This document shows, piece after piece, positions 12,372-23,400 of a stretch of DNA of 64,000 nt. This DNA comes from Zantedeschia hybrid cultivar. Its lineage: Eukaryota > Streptophyta > Magnoliopsida > Alismatales > Araceae. Location of the stretch: NCBI GenBank assembly GCA_030544215.1, contig JARZZO010000013.1:49495196-49559195 (forward strand), written 5' to 3'. The notes beneath the pieces are model-generated. The model ran no database searches. It was not told the DNA's origin and saw only the letters and a list, made by a program, of their open reading frames with translations. Within the stretch, counting starts at the first letter, position 1; each line of letters begins with the position of its first letter. The position numbers and the translations under genes are program-made.

Positions 12372-13437
12372 TCAATCACCTTTATACAATAAGCCCATAG
12401 ACTCTAGGTGACGCTCAAACACAATTTGAGCCAACGGCTTTGTCAGTGGATCTGCTACATTGTCGACGGATGGAACTCTTTCCACTACTACATCTCCTCT
12501 GGATATGATCTCTCTGATAAGGTGAAAGCGCCTCAGAATATGCTTCGATTTCTGATGAGACCGTGACTCTTTCGCTTGCGCAATCGCTCCATTGTTGTCA
12601 CACAACAGTGGAACAGGCTCAGAGATGCTGGGAACTACGCCGAGGTCGATGATGAATTTCTTCAACCACACTGCTTCCTTGGCGGCTTTAGCTGCAGCGA
12701 TGTACTCAGCTTCAGTCGTCGAATCTGCAGTGGTTACTTGCTTGGAACTCTTCCAGCACACTGCCCCTCCGTTCAATGTAAACACGAATCCAGATGTTGA
12801 CTTGCTATCATCTGGATCTGACTGGAAACTCGAGTTAGTAAAGCCTCGCAGTTTTAAGTCACCTCCTCCATAGACAAGAAACATATCATTAGTTCTTCTC
12901 AAGTACTTAAGGATACATTTCACAGCCTTCCAGTGCTCTTCGCCTGGATCAGCTTGAAATATGCTCGTAATACTTAGAGCAAATGTAACATCAGGCCGTG
13001 TACATAGCATGGCATACATGATAGATCCTATGGCAGAGGCATAGGGTATTCTATCCATGAACGCCCTCTCATCAGGAGTCTTAGGAGACTGCTCCTTTGA
13101 GAGATTGATTCCATGTCTCATCGGTATGAAACCTCTCTTGGAATTTTCCATGCCAAACCTTTTGACTATGGTATTTATGTACAAGGATTGGGTCATTCCA
13201 AGCATCCTCTTTGATCTATCTCTATAGATCCGTATTCCTAATATGTAGGATACTTCTCCCAAATCCTTCATGGAGAAGTTTTTCGACAGCCAGATCTTTA
13301 CTGATGACATCATAGCTATATCATTCCCAATGAGTAGTATGTCATCTACGTAAAGGACTAGAAAAGTGACTACACTCCCACTGGTCTTCTTGTACACACA
13401 AGGCTCATCTTCATTCTTAATGAAGTCATAAGACTTG
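12372..13437 (-). pseudogene. Copia pol, 3' part: end of RT and RNase H
   Basis: An open frame that continues the reverse transcriptase broken off at 27832. It carries the RT catalytic motif LYVDDILLIGND and the copia RNase H, with the usual KSTSGFVFTLNGG stretch and the TTEAEYIAA motif. It ends with a stop at 12372, some 20 bp before the 3' LTR, as normal. The apparent start is only the insertion junction: upstream of 13437 the sequence is the TSD and LTR of the inserted gypsy element. No stop was seen in this part. Confidence 0.9.
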
Positions 13438-13442
13438 ACTGC

Positions 13443-14759
13443 TGTAGACACGCTAATTTTGACGTCATTTCGAGTAAATTTTATATCATATAATAATGCC
13501 TCATAATGGTCTGATATTTAATCATTAATTAATTTTTATTAATCTTTTTAAGTGTCGGGTTTAACAGATGTGTTTAAGTTAATCAATTGAATTGGTTTTA
13601 ATTCAAATTTGAGTTAAAATATGAAGAATTATAAAAGACGTCGACCCAAGTAGACGCCATTTATAGTTTATTCCTGTTTTAACGATTAAATTTGAATTTT
13701 AATTAATTAATTTATTAACTAAAAGGCGTCTTGTAAGGTCGACGCGTTTTAGGTTTCCTAAGTGATTTTAACTTCTCCTCCGGATGTTTATCCTTATCTT
13801 AATTAGTCTAAAAGACGTCTACACAAGTGGACGCGTTTTACCTAATAAAGATAAAGATAAGTTTTCCCGGATATTTATCCTTATCTTAATTAATCTGAAA
13901 GGCGTCATACAAGGTGGACGCGTTTTAGATAATTACAGATAAAGATGAATTAATCAGTAATTATCTGTCGGTTAAGATGGATAAATTCGGAGTTTTCAAA
14001 TGTTAATCGCGAACGCAAGAAATGCCTATAAATACCCAGCATGTTGAAGAGTTAAAAAAAGAGAGAGAACAGAATTGAATTGAGTTGAGCCATAGCATTA
14101 TAGCGAGTTGAAGATCGAAGCAACAACGTCGTAACGCCGGAGCGCTGCCATTTCCAGAAGTCGGCATCCTTTCAAGATCTTCATCCTTTCAAAGTTTCAA
14201 CCGATTGGGCATAAGTTTTTCATTACTGCATTCATTTCATTAGTTTTATTCTTCATTCACTTCATGCAAACACACACCACAGCATAATCTTTCAAAAAAC
14301 CTACTTAATCTAAGGGGTTTCAAAGCCATTCAAAAAAGTGAGTTTGCTGTTTTAAATATGCTTAACATCATGATTAGTTCAGATACTACTTCTATTTAAA
14401 TTCTCATCATAGTTCTTCATTTTCTGTTTTTTCTGTCTCTGCTGCACTCAACAACAACAAACAAGAGATCAAAAGGGGGAAATCAAGCATAACTTTTGGA
14501 CGATCCTCAACTTCAAATTCAATAGCAAGAACAAAGAAGCAAAGAAAGGGCTCTCTTTTTTCAGCCGGCTGAGGAAGGGGAACCAAGGACTCAATCTTCC
14601 GCGTTTTGAAAGGTAGGCGATCATACTCTCTTTTGAAACTTTTTTAAGTTAAAAGTTTCTGGCGATCACTGCACTTTAGTTGCTGTTTTTAATAGGTTAG
14701 TTTACACTAAACAACATAGATATTTCATGTTAATCACACGGTCATTCTAAGCACCTACA
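13443..14759 (+). repeat. Tat gypsy 5' LTR
   Basis: 1317 bp, TG...CA. It contains a TATA sequence (TATAAATA, 14027-14034) and four GCGTC dyad modules near 13633-13662, 13721-13752, 13810-13839 and 13897-13927. The same modules recur in the 3' LTR. Confidence 0.93.
14027..14034 (+). promoter_or_regulatory. TATA box of the Tat 5' LTR
   Basis: TATAAATA downstream of the module-bearing U3 region. Transcription should begin some 30 bp further on. The identical site in the 3' LTR is at 27095-27102. Confidence 0.65.
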
Positions 14760-15793
14760 GCTTTTTTGGCGATCACGGTGGGACTTGGTCTCGCCATCTT
14801 TTAGTTTCTTTTTGTTTTTGCTATCATCATATCGGGCACCCACGGTGCACCACTTGTGTCTCTGGACACGTCCTCACCAATTGGTGAGTGTTTAGTTTAA
14901 TTAATTTCCCTCGTGCACCACGTGCACACCCCAGTGGCAAGATCTTCCCCCCCCCCCCTTGATTAACTCAAAAAGCTGTTTTTGTGATAAAAATGATGTG
15001 TGATTGATTGTTTTTCTAGTTGTTAGTTAGTAAATCATCCTGTTTAAAATCTGGAACTAAAAATTTTGCATGAGTCGATTGTTTACTGCTTTTTTATCTC
15101 GTTTGAGGAGGATTCAACCCAGAAAATCCTCCTGGAAAATTGTTTCTGCGAACTGAAAAGCGTCCAGGATAGCTGACGCGTTTCAAAACCGCGTCAACAC
15201 TCCTAGACGCCTTTCAGGCTTCACAGTTTCTCTGCTGTCTGCATCTGCTTCTGCGAAAAATTAAGTTCTGTTTTGAATAGCGTCTACTACCATCGACGCG
15301 ATTCAGACAGTTTCTTAATTTTTCCCAGTTTCCAGATTTCTGTGTTTTGAGTGCTAGCTACCCATTACTTACTAAGCATTAGAGGCCGTCCAGGCCACAG
15401 GACATACGCATTGAGGCTAATCCCTCCTCTTCTTAGGAACACATTACTCGACGTCAGCAACTCTCTCTGATTGGGTTGGTCCCTTGATCAGACTAGAGAA
15501 GTTGACGTTGAAACCTCCATAAGTCCCCAAAATCAAGGTATTCCTCCTTGATCATCGGGCTGGTTGTACCAATTGAAGTCCCGGTTAGATTCTGAAAGCG
15601 TTGTGAGAGAAAGCCCTAGAGAATAACGGTGGAAATCGAACTGAAACTAGGATCCTTTCCCTGAGCGAAATTGTGGTTTAATCCAATTCAAATAACTCAA
15701 CAAGGAATCCTAAAATCACGTTAAGCATCCACTTGTTTGATTAATCTCTGTACAACTTGTTTGATTAAATCTTTGAAAAGGGAATCTAACATC
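14760..15793 (+). other. Tat leader with candidate primer-binding site
   Basis: The primer-binding site should begin just after the LTR; TGGCGATCACGGTGGGA starts a few bases in (about 14767), but I could not assign its tRNA. A C-run lies at about 14949-14958. Three GCGTC dyad modules occur at about 15155-15184, 15186-15216 and 15273-15305. No long frame is present. Confidence 0.55.
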
Positions 15794-18700
15794 ATGTTGC
15801 TACGATCAGGTAGGGACTTGAGTGTGGCTCCAGACGCCATGGTTAATTACGAGGGAGATGCTAATGCCCCTCGGGATCCTGAGTACAACTATGAGAGTGG
15901 GAGAGATGCTGATGCCTCCCGTAGTTCTATCCCCATTCCGTATCGTCTAGATGGGAATGTTCGGACACCTCTTTTGCCTCCACGTGATCAATATCCTGAT
16001 CCTCTTCCGCATGAATATGCGATCCCTAATCCTGATTTTGAGGGGGACATGAATCAGAATGATCCCTCATCCTCTGATCCTACGGATCTCATCAATGCTC
16101 TGGGAGTTCTTGCCTCCCGACTGGACCCTCAGCAGTTCGAGGCGATCCAATCTATTTTGAAGGGGAAGGCACCTATGCAGCCTGCCGAGCCGAACCCTGT
16201 GGCTCCCCCTGCTGTTCCTCAGCAACCTTCTTTTCCTCCTCCTTATATCCATCAGGCCTTGGAGGGCCTTCATATTACTTCTCGGCCAGTTGGGCCGCAG
16301 CTTTCATCATCTAGGCAACCGGCTAGACCGCAAACGCCTACTTATCAAAATGCCCTCGGGTATGGCGGAAGCGCTGCCGGACCTCCCCTCTATTGTCCAC
16401 CCTGCCCAACGTACTCTAGGCAGCAGGCCTACCAAGTACCTCCTCCTCCTCCTCCTCCTCAAGCAGATCTGACCACACAAACGCTGCTGGCCAAAATGGA
16501 GCGTATGGATGAGCAATTTAATAACCTCCAGAAAATGATGGGGGTCAAAGCTGTGCCAGAAATCAGTCTACCGAGTCTGCCAGTATTCCATCTGCCACCC
16601 TCTGAAATGCCAGTGTACCGAAAGTACAACGGTACTGGTAACCCCTTCACACATCTGAAGGAGTTCATGTATGAATCCTCTTTCTGGCAGAATGATAAGA
16701 GGTCGTTGGCCTTCTTGTTCAGGAGATCTCTAGAGGGACCAGCCCTCGAGTGGTTCTTTTCCCTGGAACCCTCAGAAGTAGAAGATTACGGTATCGTTTC
16801 ACGCAAATTTATTCAACGATACCAGGACAGAGTTGCACCATCCTTGTCTATCACGGACCTCATTGCAGAAAAGATGAAACCTGATGAGGAGTTTGTCAGT
16901 TTTGCTGACAGGTGGCGGGGTCTGGCTGAAAAAGTGAAGGATCACTTGTCCGAGTCCGAACAAGTGAAAATGTTAATTTCTAATGCCACGCCCCAGTTCA
17001 AGCTCGTCCTCTCCTTGAACAATTTGACTAACATGGCAGAGCTCTATGAAAGAGCACGGTACTGCCAGAATGCTTTCAAGGACGCTACATTCTCTAGCGT
17101 CTTTGATCCTCATAGACCTAGCAGACCTCCGCCTCGGAAGCCTGCAGTGCCGAACTCTTCCAGCACAGGTCCGACTACCGAGGGCACGCTCTCTCATGAG
17201 CAAGTGAGCACCATGAACAATAACTCGCCCCAGTTCGTGAGGAGTCAGCAGCAGTACCAGAGGCCACAGCAGCAAGGGTACAGACAGCAGCAGAACTCCC
17301 AGTACCAACAGCAGTATCAACGGCCCCAGCAGCCGAATCAGAATCAAAACCAGCAACAGCTACAGCAACAGCCGCAACGGCAACAGCAGTACCAGCAACC
17401 CCAGCAACAGCAGTATCAGCAACAACAGCCCCAGTACCAGCCGCGCGCACCGCCGGCGTACCACAATGTCCCTCCTCCTGGTGACTACAACCAGCAGAGG
17501 AGACCTCTAGGCCCGAAAAGGGCAGAATATCCGGCACTCCCAGAATCCTTGGCCAATATCTTTAGTGCTTTAATGGCAGCCAATGCCTTAGTTTTGCCAA
17601 GGGAAAAGGCCGTCTGGCTTCAAAATGCCGATACGTCTAGGTATTGCTACTTCCATAGGCAACCTGGGCATACCATTGACACCTGCTTCCAATTCAGAGA
17701 TTACATTCATGATCTCAATGAGCAGGGCGGCATAGACTGGGAGGAAATGAAGAAATACATAACAGCCCTGAAGGCGAGGAGACCGCAACAGCAGCAGCAA
17801 GCAAGACCACCAGCACAAGCAGCAGTACCACCCAACATGGGCATAGTGCAGAATCCACTCCCGGAGCACCAGAATCAGAACCAGGTTGCTCCCATTCTAA
17901 CGAACAGCCAGTCTGAGGCTGGTCGTGGGCAACAATGGAGGATAGAGGACTCTTCCTCTCTTTGTTCAACGGGTCACATTCAAAGTACCGCAGAGCGACT
18001 ACCACGCCGCACCATCCACATACCCAGACCACAACCCGTCACCATCACCCCTCTACCCACACCCACATATCATTCGCCCGCATCCAATAACCCACTACCA
18101 CTACCCACCTTCCTTAGACCCATTGCGCCCCGCACTCCTGCGCCTCCATCATATACCCCACCACAAACCAATAACGCACCCCTTTTACCATCTAGGCCAC
18201 TATTACGCGTACCATTTCCTACTTCACCCATTACCGCTACCACCTACCCAGATATGCCCCAACCATCCAAACCATTATTACGCGTACCATTCCCCACTTC
18301 GCCAACCACTTACCCATCTACCATCCAACCATCTAGGCCTTTAATCCGCACCGCGCCATCACCACCTAACCCAACGCCACCACCTACGCATCAAACCTCC
18401 GCACCGCTTATGCCACCCGACTCTGCAGTACTCAAGGTGTCACCCGGATCCTCCACGGTCGAGGAACATGCGCTCCGGAGTGGAAGGATTTTCAACAAGG
18501 TCTTTCCTCAGTCCACAGTCAGAGACGGTCCATCACAGCCGACTGAGGAAGCCCATAATGAAGAGAGTGCACCAGGCACTCAATACGACTTGTTGAAACA
18601 TCTGGACAGAACACCGGCACGGATCACTGTACTTGAATTAATTAAAAGGTCCAAGATTCACCAAGAAGCTTTAATGGAATACCTACAGAAGGTGATGGTC

Positions 18701-20401
18701 AATGAAGACGTGCCGGTAGAGAAAATTGCAGCACTATTAGTTCCTCAGGGGGATCAGCCCTCAATTACATTCCACACATCGGAACTAGCACCGCCAGCCG
18801 CCAGAAGCATGGCTCTGAGCATCACGGTCAATATCTGCAAAAAGGCCGTGGATGCATGCCTGGTTGATACAGGGGCTTCAATTAACGTTTTACCTCCGAA
18901 GACCCTGGAGCTATGCGGTGTGCCCAAGGAGAAATGGCTGCCTAGCCCCATCTCAGTTACGGCATATGACAATTCTACCCGTTCCCCTCTGGGAATGGTT
19001 TATTTAAAGGTAGAGTTAGGTCCAGTAAGTCATGCAGAGGTCGAATTTCACATTCTAGAAATCGACCCTTCCATAAATGCCATTCTGGGACGTCCTTATA
19101 TCAAAACTCTTGAGGCGATTCCTTCTACGAATCACCAATGCCTCAAATTCCCTTATAAAGGACGAATTATTAAAGTGACGAGCATGCCGATCCTTGCTGC
19201 TGCTCATACATTGAATATTAAATCTGCTGTTTTACCTGGCCGACAACCTTTTCTGTCGGTATTACAGGTCTACCGTCCAGTGGCTGATCCTTTGAAAGCC
19301 GCTACTATTTCTCCATACCCATTAAATGCTATCAAAAGGGGGAAGTGCATGAGTACCCCGGGATGGAGAATCATGATGAAGAACGGCTACAAGCCTGGGA
19401 AAGGTCTGGGCACACAATTGCAAGGCAGGACCACTCCTGTTAAAGATCATCGGGCAGTACCTGGAAGCGGTCTGGGCTATAGGCCGAGAAAACTGAAGCA
19501 AGACAGGGTTCAGCAAGAAGATGGTCAAGAAATCTTGGAAACAATGTCCACACCACTGAAAGAAGGCCGAGATCCCTTAACATGGACTCTATATACACAC
19601 TTTGTGAAAGGGCCCATACTTAGTCACGACAACATGGTGGTCATTACCTCCTGTTTTGACTTCCATGACATATATGGGAGGGATTTAGCCAGACATTGTT
19701 CCGAACTACTTACGTACCAATCCTTGGAGGCTCTGCGGCCTATGAAGAGGAGGAAATTCCATGACCCTGAATGCGAATGGTACAGATGGTTCGACCTGAG
19801 GGACCTATACATAGCACTGAACAGACTATTTCTGGATCCTGCAGAACCCAAGTGGCCACCGCAGATTGACGAGCTAATTGAGAGCCCTGGCACAATCTTT
19901 GACAAGCGGGTACTGCTGTCCGAACAAACTGATGAAGGGGAGCCAGATGACCCCTATGAAGCTGGTTATACAACAGATCTGCTCTGGAGGGGGACATATC
20001 CTTCACATGTCCTAATGCTCCATACTATATTTCGCACACTACTCTTGACCCCGACTTGGTCGCGGGTCATAATTGACGATATTCCACGGGCTCCGCCCGT
20101 CATGATTACTCTGTCCCCTCGGGACTTTATTCCACAACCTCCTCTCGACCTAGAGAGGATGTATGATCTAATCTGGGACATATTACTATATGATCCCCCT
20201 AATCCCCTGGCCTTGGTGCCGCTTCCTCCGTCTGATTCCCCTTCCATTTGTATTCACTCCTGCTTTATGTTTAATTCCTCCGATATCCAAAAAAAAACGC
20301 CAATTTTACAACAAATTCTTCTCAAATCATTATCGAGGAAACATCTTACTTGTCCGATTACACCCCATCGCGCGGGTCCGTCGGTCAAGATTCTCCCTTA
20401 A
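15794..20401 (+). CDS. Tat gypsy Gag-protease polyprotein with G-patch
   Basis: 1535 codons from the first ATG (15794); the open frame extends a little upstream without one. Order: proline-rich N-terminal part; retrotransposon Gag core (about residues 270-430); a glutamine-rich stretch (about 480-550); a zinc-knuckle-like C-x2-H-x4-H-x4-C motif (about 616-632); a proline-rich linker; an aspartic protease with DTGAS (residues 1025-1029) and ILGRPY; a G-patch (about 1189-1215, GWRIMMKNGYKPGKGLG); and about 300 residues with no family I recognise. It would form the capsid-like particle and process the polyproteins. The last 127 nt overlap pol in the -1 frame. Confidence 0.93.
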   Translation: MLLRSGRDLSVAPDAMVNYEGDANAPRDPEYNYESGRDADASRSSIPIPYRLDGNVRTPLLPPRDQYPDPLPHEYAIPNPDFEGDMNQNDPSSSDPTDLINALGVLASRLDPQQFEAIQSILKGKAPMQPAEPNPVAPPAVPQQPSFPPPYIHQALEGLHITSRPVGPQLSSSRQPARPQTPTYQNALGYGGSAAGPPLYCPPCPTYSRQQAYQVPPPPPPPQADLTTQTLLAKMERMDEQFNNLQKMMGVKAVPEISLPSLPVFHLPPSEMPVYRKYNGTGNPFTHLKEFMYESSFWQNDKRSLAFLFRRSLEGPALEWFFSLEPSEVEDYGIVSRKFIQRYQDRVAPSLSITDLIAEKMKPDEEFVSFADRWRGLAEKVKDHLSESEQVKMLISNATPQFKLVLSLNNLTNMAELYERARYCQNAFKDATFSSVFDPHRPSRPPPRKPAVPNSSSTGPTTEGTLSHEQVSTMNNNSPQFVRSQQQYQRPQQQGYRQQQNSQYQQQYQRPQQPNQNQNQQQLQQQPQRQQQYQQPQQQQYQQQQPQYQPRAPPAYHNVPPPGDYNQQRRPLGPKRAEYPALPESLANIFSALMAANALVLPREKAVWLQNADTSRYCYFHRQPGHTIDTCFQFRDYIHDLNEQGGIDWEEMKKYITALKARRPQQQQQARPPAQAAVPPNMGIVQNPLPEHQNQNQVAPILTNSQSEAGRGQQWRIEDSSSLCSTGHIQSTAERLPRRTIHIPRPQPVTITPLPTPTYHSPASNNPLPLPTFLRPIAPRTPAPPSYTPPQTNNAPLLPSRPLLRVPFPTSPITATTYPDMPQPSKPLLRVPFPTSPTTYPSTIQPSRPLIRTAPSPPNPTPPPTHQTSAPLMPPDSAVLKVSPGSSTVEEHALRSGRIFNKVFPQSTVRDGPSQPTEEAHNEESAPGTQYDLLKHLDRTPARITVLELIKRSKIHQEALMEYLQKVMVNEDVPVEKIAALLVPQGDQPSITFHTSELAPPAARSMALSITVNICKKAVDACLVDTGASINVLPPKTLELCGVPKEKWLPSPISVTAYDNSTRSPLGMVYLKVELGPVSHAEVEFHILEIDPSINAILGRPYIKTLEAIPSTNHQCLKFPYKGRIIKVTSMPILAAAHTLNIKSAVLPGRQPFLSVLQVYRPVADPLKAATISPYPLNAIKRGKCMSTPGWRIMMKNGYKPGKGLGTQLQGRTTPVKDHRAVPGSGLGYRPRKLKQDRVQQEDGQEILETMSTPLKEGRDPLTWTLYTHFVKGPILSHDNMVVITSCFDFHDIYGRDLARHCSELLTYQSLEALRPMKRRKFHDPECEWYRWFDLRDLYIALNRLFLDPAEPKWPPQIDELIESPGTIFDKRVLLSEQTDEGEPDDPYEAGYTTDLLWRGTYPSHVLMLHTIFRTLLLTPTWSRVIIDDIPRAPPVMITLSPRDFIPQPPLDLERMYDLIWDILLYDPPNPLALVPLPPSDSPSICIHSCFMFNSSDIQKKTPILQQILLKSLSRKHLTCPITPHRAGPSVKILP

Positions 20402-23400
20402 ACATACTCTGTCCCTCCCCACGGGAGGATTCCCCTGTATTTCCACCTGTATCCCAGGATTTTCATCCTGCTTCGTCTTCATTAGGTTATGATAGGCAGT
20501 TTAGTGAAGTTAGGGAGTCCAGTTTTAGGCAGGTTAGTCAGTTTAGGAAGTCTAGGAAGCCTAAGGGTAGGCAAATTCCAGAAAGATACCTCCAGGATTT
20601 GGCTGATAAATGTTCCTTTTGCTCTTTAATCCCTCAGCTTTTAGAAGATCCAATTCAGATGCCAGAAGATTGTACAGATGATGAGTCAGTCAATGATGGG
20701 TACGGGGTATATGAGTTAGTACATGAAAAGGACCCCATTGTTGAAGATGAGGAAGATGATGAGGACGCAGCTGAGGCATATGCCAGTGGAGTGAAGAGAT
20801 TTGATGAACCTTCAGCTGCCGTCGAAGAGCCCACCAAAGAAATAAACTTAGGGACTGAAGACGAACCTAAGGTTGTCCTCGTCAGTAAAAATCTTTCTAC
20901 AGAGGATGAAAAGGCAATGGTACAAGTACTTAAGGATTATAAGGACACTTTCGCCTGGAGTTATGAGGATATGCCGGGGTTAGACTCATCTTTAGTTGAA
21001 CACAGGTTAACATTAAAGGAAGGAGCTAATCCGGTCAAGCAGAAATTAAGGCGATTCCACCCACAAATGGCTCTAAACATGAAGGAAGAAGTCGATAAAT
21101 TACACAAAGCCAAATTCATTAGAGTTGTCCTTTATCCACAATGGGTGGCCAATATAGTCCCGGTTATGAAAAAGGATGGGAAGGTCAGAATTTGCATTGA
21201 CTTCCGCGATCTGAACCGGGCATGTCCTAAAGATGATTTTCCATTGCCTCATATTGATGTACTCATCGATAATACTGCTGGCTATGAGACGTTATCATTT
21301 ATGGATGGATTTTCAGGATACAACCAGATTAAGCTGGCAGAAGAGGATCAAGAAAAGACTTCATTCACAACACCTTGGGGAACATATTGTTATGTCGTCA
21401 TGCCATTTGGATTGAAGAACGCTGGAGCCACTTATCAAAGGGCTATGGTGGCAATATTTCATGACATGATGCATATAGATTTGGAAGTGTATGTGGATGA
21501 TTTATTGGTTAAGTCTAAAACGAAGGCTGAGCACGCCAGAGTTTTGGCAAGGGTATTAGAGAGATCGAGAGAATATCAGTTGAAGATGAACCCCAAGAAA
21601 TGTGTATTCGGGGTATCTTCAGGGAAATTGCTTGGATTCATTGTCAGCAAACGGGGAATTGAGATCGATCCCAATAAGGCGAAGGCTATCAGAGAAATGC
21701 CACCTCCCAAAAACTTGAAAGAGTTAAGAGGATTAATCGGGAGGTTACAATTTATTCGCCGTTTTGTCTCCCAGCACTCACAAAGGTGTAAGCCGTTTTA
21801 CGAGCTTACCAAGCCAGGAGTCAAATTCAATTGGGACGATAAGTGTCAGGAGGCATTTGATGGATTAAAGGACTATTTGGCAAGTCCTCCTGTTTTGAGA
21901 CCACCATCTCCAAGCAAACCATTGATACTTTATATTTCAGTCCTGGATGATGCAGTGGGGGCTGTCCTAGCACAAGAAGATGAAGAAGGAAAAGAGAGGG
22001 CAGCCTACTATCTCTCTAAACTTCTCAACCCCGCTGAACAGAGATATACGGCGATGGAGAAAACATGTGCAGCATTGGTTTGGGTTGTTCAGAAATTAAA
22101 GCATTATTTTCTGGCCCATGAAGTCCACCTCATCGCTAGGATGAATCCGATCAAGTTCCTTCTGGAGAAATCTGTTCTTACTGATAGGTTAGCGCGATGG
22201 CAAAGCTTTCTATCTCAATTCGATATCATTTACATTCAACAGAAAGCGATCAAGGGCTATGCCATAGCAGAACATCTCGCTCATCATCCCCTTCCTCGAT
22301 TTGATCCAGTGCGATCAGAGTTTCCGGATGAGGAACTGATGTCCGTAAATCAAATCAGAGATGATATGTGGACTCTACATTTTGACGGAGCTCTGAATTC
22401 TCATGGAAAGGGTATCGGAATCGTTCTGTTATCACCTGAAGGTGTCACCATTCCACAAGCCTTTCAACTTGATTTTCCAGTCACCAACAACATAGCTGAA
22501 TACGAGGCACTTCTTGCTGGCCTCGAGGCTGCTCATTTTCATGGTGCCACTAAACTCAGGATTGTAGGTGATAGCCAATTAATTCTTCGCCAAGTGCTGA
22601 CCAAGTATCGAACTCTTGATCCCAAGCTCAAGCCATATCAAGAACTTACTTCTGCTTACTCGAAGCTTTTCACGAGATTGATCTTTGTCCATGTCCCTAG
22701 AAATCAAAACATCTTAGCTGACGCTCTAGCTTCACTTGCATCTTCCCTTGATTTTCCTATCAGCAAGCAATCCGAATCAATCATAGTTCATAGGCGTCTT
22801 TCACCCGCCGTGAAAGATCCTTCATTTCTTAGAACTAAGGAGAAGTTGCTGAAGAAATTCAAAGATGGAAGCATCGTGGAGAAAAGAGAAATCATGTTGA
22901 TGGAGCTGTTAGAAGAGATGGATGATGAACAGAAGCCATGGTATTATGAAATTGCAAAATATTGTGAAGATCAATCGTATCCTGAGGAAGCTACAACTGA
23001 GGAAAAAAGAGCTATCAGGAGAGTTTCTCAACGATACACCCTAGTTGGGGGAGCATTATATAAGAGAGGTTTTGATGGAGTTCTTATGAGATGTCTAGAC
23101 GAAGAGGAGCTTTGGAAGGTTATGGAAGGAGCTCATAGTGGAGTTTGTGGTGGCCATGTCAATGGACAAATGCTAGCAAAGAAGATCCTTAGACAAGGAT
23201 TTTATTGGCCAACCATGGAAGAAGACTGTGTAGGATATGTCCGTAGGTGTGCTAAGTGTCAACTTCACGCCGACAAAATTCATTCTCCTGCATCTTCACT
23301 CCATCCTGTTTCTTCCCCATGGCCTTTCTCCATGTGGGCTTTCGACATTATTGGACCTCTTGGTAACTCAGATTCCGGCATCAAGCAAAAATCTTTCATT

